DNA from: Micromonospora parathelypteridis
Lineage (GTDB): Bacteria > Actinomycetota > Actinomycetes > Mycobacteriales > Micromonosporaceae
NCBI RefSeq assembly: GCF_014201145.1
Contig: NZ_JACHDP010000001.1
Coordinates: 2,046,001 to 2,110,000, forward strand
Length of the DNA: 64,000 bases
Direction of reading: 5' to 3'
Shown here: in pieces, positions 59,426 to 64,000 of the stretch
How the letters are laid out: every line of letters starts with the position of its first letter
How positions within the stretch are numbered: position 1 is the stretch's first letter
Notes under the pieces: model-generated
Seen by the model: the letters and a program-made list of their open reading frames with translations, nothing else
What the model was told of the DNA's origin: nothing
Database searches by the model: none
Translations under genes and position numbers: made by a program

Positions 59426-60016
59426 ATGATGGCGAGAGCGGTGTCCGAGACGCACGGCGAGATCCTGGCCGCGGCGGCGCGGCGATTCGCGGTGACCGGC
59501 TACCGGGGCACCTCCCTGCAGGACATCGCCCGCGAGGTCGGCTGCTCCAAGGCCACCGTGCTCTACCACTTCGCCAACAAGGAAGCCCTGCTCGCCGAGC
59601 TGATGGCACCGGCCATCGCCGTGCTGCAGGACCTCGACGACCAGCTCACCGACCTGACCGGGGCGGCCGCCCAGGAGGTCGCCGCCAGCGGCTTCGTCGA
59701 CCTCGCGGTCCGGTTCCGGCGGGAGATCGCGGTGCTGCGCGGTGAGTTCCCGGAGCTGCTGTGCCAGCCGGCCTTCGCGCACATCCAGCAGATCTCCGAT
59801 CGGCTACGGGACGCGCTGGCCGGCCATTCCGACCGGCCGGGAGCCCGGATCGCCGCGCTGGTGCTGCTCGCCGGCATCTCCGAGGCGTGCGCCGAGTTCG
59901 TCGACATTTCCGACGACGAGTTGCGCCCCGCCCTGCTCAGACTCGTCCGGCGGGCCGTCGAACCCGTCGACACACTCCTGCCCCAACAACCCACGACCGA
60001 GGACAAGGAATCCTGA
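59426..60016 (+). CDS. TetR-family transcriptional regulator
   Basis: A 196-residue repressor. The N-terminal HTH is typical (ILAAAARRFAVTGYRGTSLQDIAREVGCSKATVLYHFANKEALL); the helical C-terminal part should bind a ligand. Two perfect operator palindromes lie just upstream. ATG 59426 (or 59429) is chosen over 59402, which would lie almost inside the operator. Its TGA overlaps the ATG of the MMPL exporter, so it controls that gene in one operon. Confidence 0.93.
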   Translation: MMARAVSETHGEILAAAARRFAVTGYRGTSLQDIAREVGCSKATVLYHFANKEALLAELMAPAIAVLQDLDDQLTDLTGAAAQEVAASGFVDLAVRFRREIAVLRGEFPELLCQPAFAHIQQISDRLRDALAGHSDRPGARIAALVLLAGISEACAEFVDISDDELRPALLRLVRRAVEPVDTLLPQQPTTEDKES

Positions 60017-62220
60017 TGGCCACCCTGCTCTACCGGCTCGGCCGGGGCGCGTTGCGCCGGCGACGGCTCGTCGTCGCGCTCTGGCTCGTCGTACTCGTCG
60101 TCGCCGGCCTGGCCGCGGCGACCCTGCGCGGCCCGACGGCGAGCAACTTCACCATGCCCGGCACCGAGAGCCAGCGCGCGCTCGACCTGCTGGCCGATCA
60201 GTTCCCCGCGGCCAGCGGCGCCACCGGCACCATCACGGTCAAGGCACCGGCGGACGGCCAACTGGGCACCCCGCAGGGCCAGGCCGTGGTGCAGGAACTC
60301 GTCCAGCAGGCCTCGACACTGCCCGGCGTGGTCGGCGCGGTCGATCCGTTCCAGGTCGGCGCGGTCACGCCCAACGGCCGGTACGCGCTGGTCCAGGTCC
60401 AGTTCGCGACCGGCGGGGACGACGTGACCGACGCGCAGCGCACCGCGTACGAGCAGGTTGGCGCTTCGGCCAAGGCACAGGGTTGGCAGGTCGCCCCGGG
60501 TGGCGAGGTGCTCGGCGGCGAGCCGGAGATCGGCTCCACCGAGGCGCTCGGCGTACTCGTCGCCGCGATCGTCCTGATCATCACGTTCGGCTCACTCGTC
60601 GCCGCCGGAATGACCATGCTCAACGCGCTGATCGGCGTGGGCGCCGGGATGGCCGGGCTGTTCGCGCTGAGCGGCGCCGTCCAGCTCACCAGCACCGCCC
60701 CGATCCTGGCGCTGATGCTCGGCCTCGCGGTCGGCATCGACTACTCGCTGTTCATCACCTCCCGGCACCGGCAGAACCTGCTCGACGGACTGTCCCCGGA
60801 GGAGGCGGTCGGCCGAGCCGTGGGCACCGCCGGCTCCGCGGTGGTCTTCGCGGGCGCCACCGTGGTCATCGCGCTGGCCGGGCTGGCCGTGGTGAACATC
60901 CCGTTCCTCACCGTGATGGGTCTCGCCGCGGCCGGCACGGTCACCGTCGCGGTACTTGTCGCGATCACCCTCCAGCCGGCACTGCTCGGCTTCGCCGGTC
61001 GCCGGGTACTCCCCCGCCGGCTGCGCGCGGTCGCCGCCGACGGCACGGTTGCCGCCGACGGCACGGTTGCCGAGACCGCCACGACCGAGGACCAGTCCCG
61101 GTTCGGGTTCCGCTGGGCGCGGCTGGTCACCCGGTTCCGCGTACCCGTCATCCTGGTCGGCCTGCTCGGCCTGGGCCTGCTCGCGCTGCCCACGCCGGAC
61201 ATGCGGCTGGGCCTGCCGGGCGCCGCGACGGCCGCCGTCGGCTCACCCGCCCGGGTGGCGAACGACCTGACCACCGAGGGTTTCGGAGCGGGCTTCACCG
61301 GCCGGCTCGCGGTGGTGGTCGCCGGTGACACGCCGCAGGCCACCTCGGCCGCCGTGCCGCAGGTCACCGCGCTGCTGCAGCGCACCGAGAACGTCCTCGC
61401 GGTGGCGCCGGCCCAGCTCAGCCCGGACGGCCGGACCGCGCTGTTCGGCGTGATCCCGAAGACCGGCCCGACCGACGAGGCCACCGAGACCCTGGTCCAC
61501 GACATCCGCGGCTCGATGGGTGGGATCCGCGACGCGGACGTACTGCTCACCGGGGTCACCGCGATCGGCATCGACGTGTCCGAGAAGCTCTCCGACGCGC
61601 TACCGATCTACCTGCTGCTGGTGGTCGGGCTGTCGGTGCTGCTGCTGATGCTGGTGTTCCGCTCGCTGCTGGTGCCGATCAAGGCCGCGCTGGGCTTCCT
61701 GCTCACCGTCGCCGCCACGTTCGGCATCACGGTGGCGGTCTTCCAGCAGGGGCACCTCGCCGACCTGGTCGGTCTGGACACCCCGGGCCCGCTGATCAGC
61801 TTCCTGCCGATCCTGCTGATCGGCATCCTGTTCGGGCTCGCGATGGACTACGAGGTGTTCCTGGTGTCCCGGATGCGGGAGGACTTCGTGCACGGCAAGT
61901 CCGCCCGGCAGGCCACCATCAGCGGCATGGGACACGGCGCGCGCGTGGTCACGGCGGCCGCGCTGATCATGATCTCGGTCTTCGGGGGCTTCGTCTTCCT
62001 GGAGGACCCGGTGATCAAGTCGATGGGCTTCGCGCTCGCCATCGGCGTCGCCATCGACGCGTTCGTGGTCCGGATGACCATCGTCCCGGCGGTGATGTCA
62101 CTACTCGGCGACCGCGCCTGGTGGCTGCCGAGGTGGCTGAACCGCGCCCTCCCGAACGTCGACATCGAAGGCGAAGGCCTCCGCACCCACCTGGAAGACC
62201 GCACCCCGACCCACGTCTGA
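60016..62220 (+). CDS. MMPL-family (RND superfamily) exporter
   Basis: A 734-residue membrane protein with 12 TM helices in two halves, each with an extracytoplasmic domain after the first helix. The paired functional motifs are GLAVGIDYSLFITSRHR and ILFGLAMDYEVFLVSRMRED, whose Asp-Tyr pairs relay protons. MMPL proteins export lipids, siderophores or drugs; TetR control fits drug or lipid export. A tandem 18-bp duplication (61033-61068) encodes AADGTV twice in the central cytosolic loop. A ribosome site (AAGGAATCC) lies in the tetR end. A convergent terminator follows. Confidence 0.93.
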   Translation: MATLLYRLGRGALRRRRLVVALWLVVLVVAGLAAATLRGPTASNFTMPGTESQRALDLLADQFPAASGATGTITVKAPADGQLGTPQGQAVVQELVQQASTLPGVVGAVDPFQVGAVTPNGRYALVQVQFATGGDDVTDAQRTAYEQVGASAKAQGWQVAPGGEVLGGEPEIGSTEALGVLVAAIVLIITFGSLVAAGMTMLNALIGVGAGMAGLFALSGAVQLTSTAPILALMLGLAVGIDYSLFITSRHRQNLLDGLSPEEAVGRAVGTAGSAVVFAGATVVIALAGLAVVNIPFLTVMGLAAAGTVTVAVLVAITLQPALLGFAGRRVLPRRLRAVAADGTVAADGTVAETATTEDQSRFGFRWARLVTRFRVPVILVGLLGLGLLALPTPDMRLGLPGAATAAVGSPARVANDLTTEGFGAGFTGRLAVVVAGDTPQATSAAVPQVTALLQRTENVLAVAPAQLSPDGRTALFGVIPKTGPTDEATETLVHDIRGSMGGIRDADVLLTGVTAIGIDVSEKLSDALPIYLLLVVGLSVLLLMLVFRSLLVPIKAALGFLLTVAATFGITVAVFQQGHLADLVGLDTPGPLISFLPILLIGILFGLAMDYEVFLVSRMREDFVHGKSARQATISGMGHGARVVTAAALIMISVFGGFVFLEDPVIKSMGFALAIGVAIDAFVVRMTIVPAVMSLLGDRAWWLPRWLNRALPNVDIEGEGLRTHLEDRTPTHV

Positions 62221-62229
62221 CCCATCCAA

Positions 62230-62270
62230 CAGTGGAGGTGTGGTGCCCGAGGGGTGCCACACCTCCACTG
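62230..62270. terminator. Convergent hairpin terminator
   Basis: A perfect 14-bp stem (62230-62243 with 62257-62270), extendable by a few G-T and G-C pairs into a 3-base loop. It lies between the MMPL stop and the stop of the convergent esterase-like gene. Confidence 0.85.
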
Positions 62271-62272
62271 CG

Positions 62273-63529
62273 TCAGACGCCGGCTGGGTAGGTTTCCATC
62301 TCGCCGGGGACTGCCGGGACCGACAGCGGGTGCAGGGCGGTGGTGTCGTCGCACCAGATGAAGGCGTCGTACCGGTCGCCGAGCCGCGTCGGCACGTAGT
62401 TGCCCCAGGACTCGAAGGACGGGTCGTAGACGACCCCGATCGCCCGATGGTCCGCGGTCTCGGTCACCCAGCCCGGCTGGTCGTCACCGCCGAAGATCAG
62501 CACCGCTCGCTCCGGCATCAGCTCGTGCAGCCGCCGTTCGACCGACCCCTCCCGGGCCGGCGGCACCACCATCGGCTCGGGAGTCGACCCCCACCGGGGA
62601 GCGGCGATCACCGTGCCCCGGTAGCTGCCGAAGCCGATCAGGGCCACCGCGTCGTCGCCGTGCCGTTCCCGGGCCAACTGACCAATGTTGACCATCCCGT
62701 CCGCGGCCATGTCGGTGGCACGGGCGTCCCCGACATGCGTGTTGTGTGCCCAGACGATGCCCCGGGCGTCCGGGCCGTACCGGTCCAGCAGCCGATCCAG
62801 CGTGTCCTGCATGTGGGTGTCGCGGATGTTCCACGAGTCCGGCCCGCCGGCCACCATCGCCCGGTAGTAGCGCTCCGCACCGGCCACCACCTCCGCGTTC
62901 TGCCAGGCCGAGAAGCGATCTGGACCATCGTTGAGGGCGTGTTCACGGGTCCGGGCGAGCAGCCGGACGACCTCCTCCTCGCAGCGGGCGGAGACGAACC
63001 GGCTGGCCGCGCCGTACTCCTCGACCCTCTTGCCGTACGGCTCGAAGCAGCGGTACGCGTCCTGTGCCGCCTCCAGCGACGTCGGGTCCTCCTCCCCCAG
63101 GTAGTCGAAGATCGCCTGCATCGACTCCCAGAGGCTGTACACGTCGAGCCCGTGGAACCCGGCGCGCTGGTCCTCCGGACGCTCCACATTCCAGGCCCGC
63201 AGCCAACTGGCGAACCGGGCCACCTCGGCGTTTGCCCACATCCAGGTCGGCCACCGCTCGAACTGTTCGAGCGCGAGCTGCGGCTCAAGCGCGCCACCCG
63301 GCGCGGCAGTCACCGAACGGTGCACCCGGTCACAGTCCGGCCAGTCGCCCTCAACGGCGACAAAGGAGAAGCCGCACTCCGCGATCAACCGGCGCGTGAG
63401 CTGCTCGCGCAGCCGGTAGTAGTCGTAACTGCCGTGGGTGGACTCGCCGATCATCACCACCCGGGCGTCTCGAACGCGCTCCAGCAACGGGTCGAAGTCG
63501 CTCGGCGCGCCGAGCCGCTGAACCAGCAT
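62273..63529 (-). CDS. Erythromycin-esterase-like protein
   Basis: A 418-residue member of the Ere/succinoglycan-biosynthesis EreA-like family. Motifs are VVMIGESTHGSYDYYRLRE (the Glu and His of the active site), VEGDWPDC, GFHGLDVYSL and WAHNTHVGD. Family members hydrolyse macrolide lactones or have unknown roles; many actinobacterial ones are not proven resistance genes. ATG 63529 is used; a GTG at 63586 is possible but has no ribosome site. Nothing nearby indicates macrolide exposure. Confidence 0.85.
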   Translation of the reverse strand: MLVQRLGAPSDFDPLLERVRDARVVMIGESTHGSYDYYRLREQLTRRLIAECGFSFVAVEGDWPDCDRVHRSVTAAPGGALEPQLALEQFERWPTWMWANAEVARFASWLRAWNVERPEDQRAGFHGLDVYSLWESMQAIFDYLGEEDPTSLEAAQDAYRCFEPYGKRVEEYGAASRFVSARCEEEVVRLLARTREHALNDGPDRFSAWQNAEVVAGAERYYRAMVAGGPDSWNIRDTHMQDTLDRLLDRYGPDARGIVWAHNTHVGDARATDMAADGMVNIGQLARERHGDDAVALIGFGSYRGTVIAAPRWGSTPEPMVVPPAREGSVERRLHELMPERAVLIFGGDDQPGWVTETADHRAIGVVYDPSFESWGNYVPTRLGDRYDAFIWCDDTTALHPLSVPAVPGEMETYPAGV

Positions 63530-63657
63530 GCCAGCGGCTACCCGACCGCCGCTGCGGCAAACCGTGGGCGCGTCGCGGCCCGACACGCCGGCCGCCGGGC
63601 CGTCGTGCGTGCCGACCGGGACGGTGTACGCCCACCGCGAGTGGGTAGCCGGCCGGC

Positions 63658-63849
63658 ATGACCGTCACCGGGGTTCAGTTGCAGGAGTACCTGGCCGGGC
63701 TCGACTACCCGGTCTCCCGGGAGGACCTGATCCGCTGGGGGCAGGAGAACGGGGCAAGCACGGCGATGTTGCAGATGTTGCAGGCGTTGCCGGCGGAGCA
63801 GTTCGACTCGCCGGACGAGCTGAACGCCGCCCTGACCACCATCACCTAA
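63658..63849 (+). CDS. DUF2795 small protein
   Basis: A 63-residue acidic, helical protein (VQLQEYLAGLDYPVSREDLIRWGQENGAS ... LQALPAEQFDSPDELNAAL). It matches the short DUF2795 family common in actinobacteria, whose function is unknown. It is divergent from the esterase-like gene. No strong ribosome site is seen. The remaining 151 bases of the window hold a palindromic element and no gene. Confidence 0.82.
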   Translation: MTVTGVQLQEYLAGLDYPVSREDLIRWGQENGASTAMLQMLQALPAEQFDSPDELNAALTTIT

Positions 63850-63890
63850 CCCCCAACCCCGGCCCTCCCGGCCCCGTGATCACCCGACCT

Positions 63891-63953
63891 CGGTGATCAT
63901 GAAGTTATTGCCAACCGCCGCGGCGTGTCGTGACGTTAACTTCATGATCACCG
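63891..63953. repeat. Intergenic palindromic element (gatcatgaagtta type)
   Basis: The arms 63891-63907 (cggtgatcatgaagtta) and 63937-63953 are perfect 17-bp inverted repeats with a 29-base loop. It lies downstream of the DUF2795 gene. Its size and layout match the other palindromic elements, although the arm sequence differs. Confidence 0.8.
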
Positions 63954-64000
63954 GGGGCCAAGGTGGGTGGGGTTAGGGAACGGTGACGGGAACGGTGACG

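Noticed and set aside
62273..63529. Macrolide resistance gene
   Set aside because: Family motifs are present, but many actinobacterial homologues have no proven macrolide activity and there is no resistance context, so only family membership is claimed.

Overview
The window is a high-GC (about 70 %) actinobacterial chromosome segment. Gene order, the leader-rich GTG starts and the protein sequences fit the family Micromonosporaceae, most likely Micromonospora or a close relative; this is inferred from sequence character, not from a database search. It is mostly conserved core chromosome. I see no intact insertion sequence, prophage, CRISPR array, rRNA or biosynthetic cluster.

Layout. 1-4.5 kb: the end of an ABC-2 permease gene, a 3-hydroxyacyl-CoA dehydrogenase, a lipoprotein, and a membrane Ser/Thr kinase divergent from an ECF-type sigma factor. 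4.5-6.6 kb: murA (with the Cys-to-Asp change linked to fosfomycin resistance) and a divergent cobalamin adenosyltransferase whose start codon overlaps that of murA. 6.6-7.3 kb: a gene-free stretch crowded with palindromes and helically phased tandem repeats. 7.3-17 kb, minus strand: ATP synthase genes (atpZ/I-atpB-E-F-H-A-G-D). A terminator and an LCP-family cell-wall gene separate a short atpC from atpD. 17-35.8 kb: glyA, an SDR/DUF2867 protein, a class A PBP, an LMW tyrosine phosphatase, tsaC/sua5, prmC, a cytosolic GGDEF protein, prfA, rpmE, a polynucleotide kinase/phosphatase, a very large secreted glycosidase-phosphoesterase fusion, rho and thrB. 35.8-47.1 kb: an MFS carrier, a Tat-exported deacetylase and an RND pump sit between thrB and thrC; then hom, lysA and argS. 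This order (argS-lysA-hom-thrC-thrB-rho-rpmE-prfA-prmC-tsaC-LMWPTP-glyA-atp-murA) is an old bacterial synteny block, partly recognisable in Bacillus.

47-64 kb is more accessory: a DUF3105/DUF305 membrane pair, an apparently domesticated and catalytically dead IS630-type protein beside tRNA-Arg(CCG), an esterase, a secreted amidase, an AraC-VOC-UvrA2 operon that looks like drug or DNA-damage resistance, a DHA2 exporter co-transcribed with a LigD-type polymerase domain and divergent from an HxlR regulator, a TetR regulator with two tandem perfect operators driving an MMPL exporter, an erythromycin-esterase-like protein and a DUF2795 protein.

A family of intergenic stem-loop elements recurs at 6.7, 6.9, 19.9, 48.8 and 63.9 kb. 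The least explained signals are those elements, the 20-21 bp phased repeat array at 6.94-7.12 kb, the repeat inside the atp operon, and the dead transposase-like gene.
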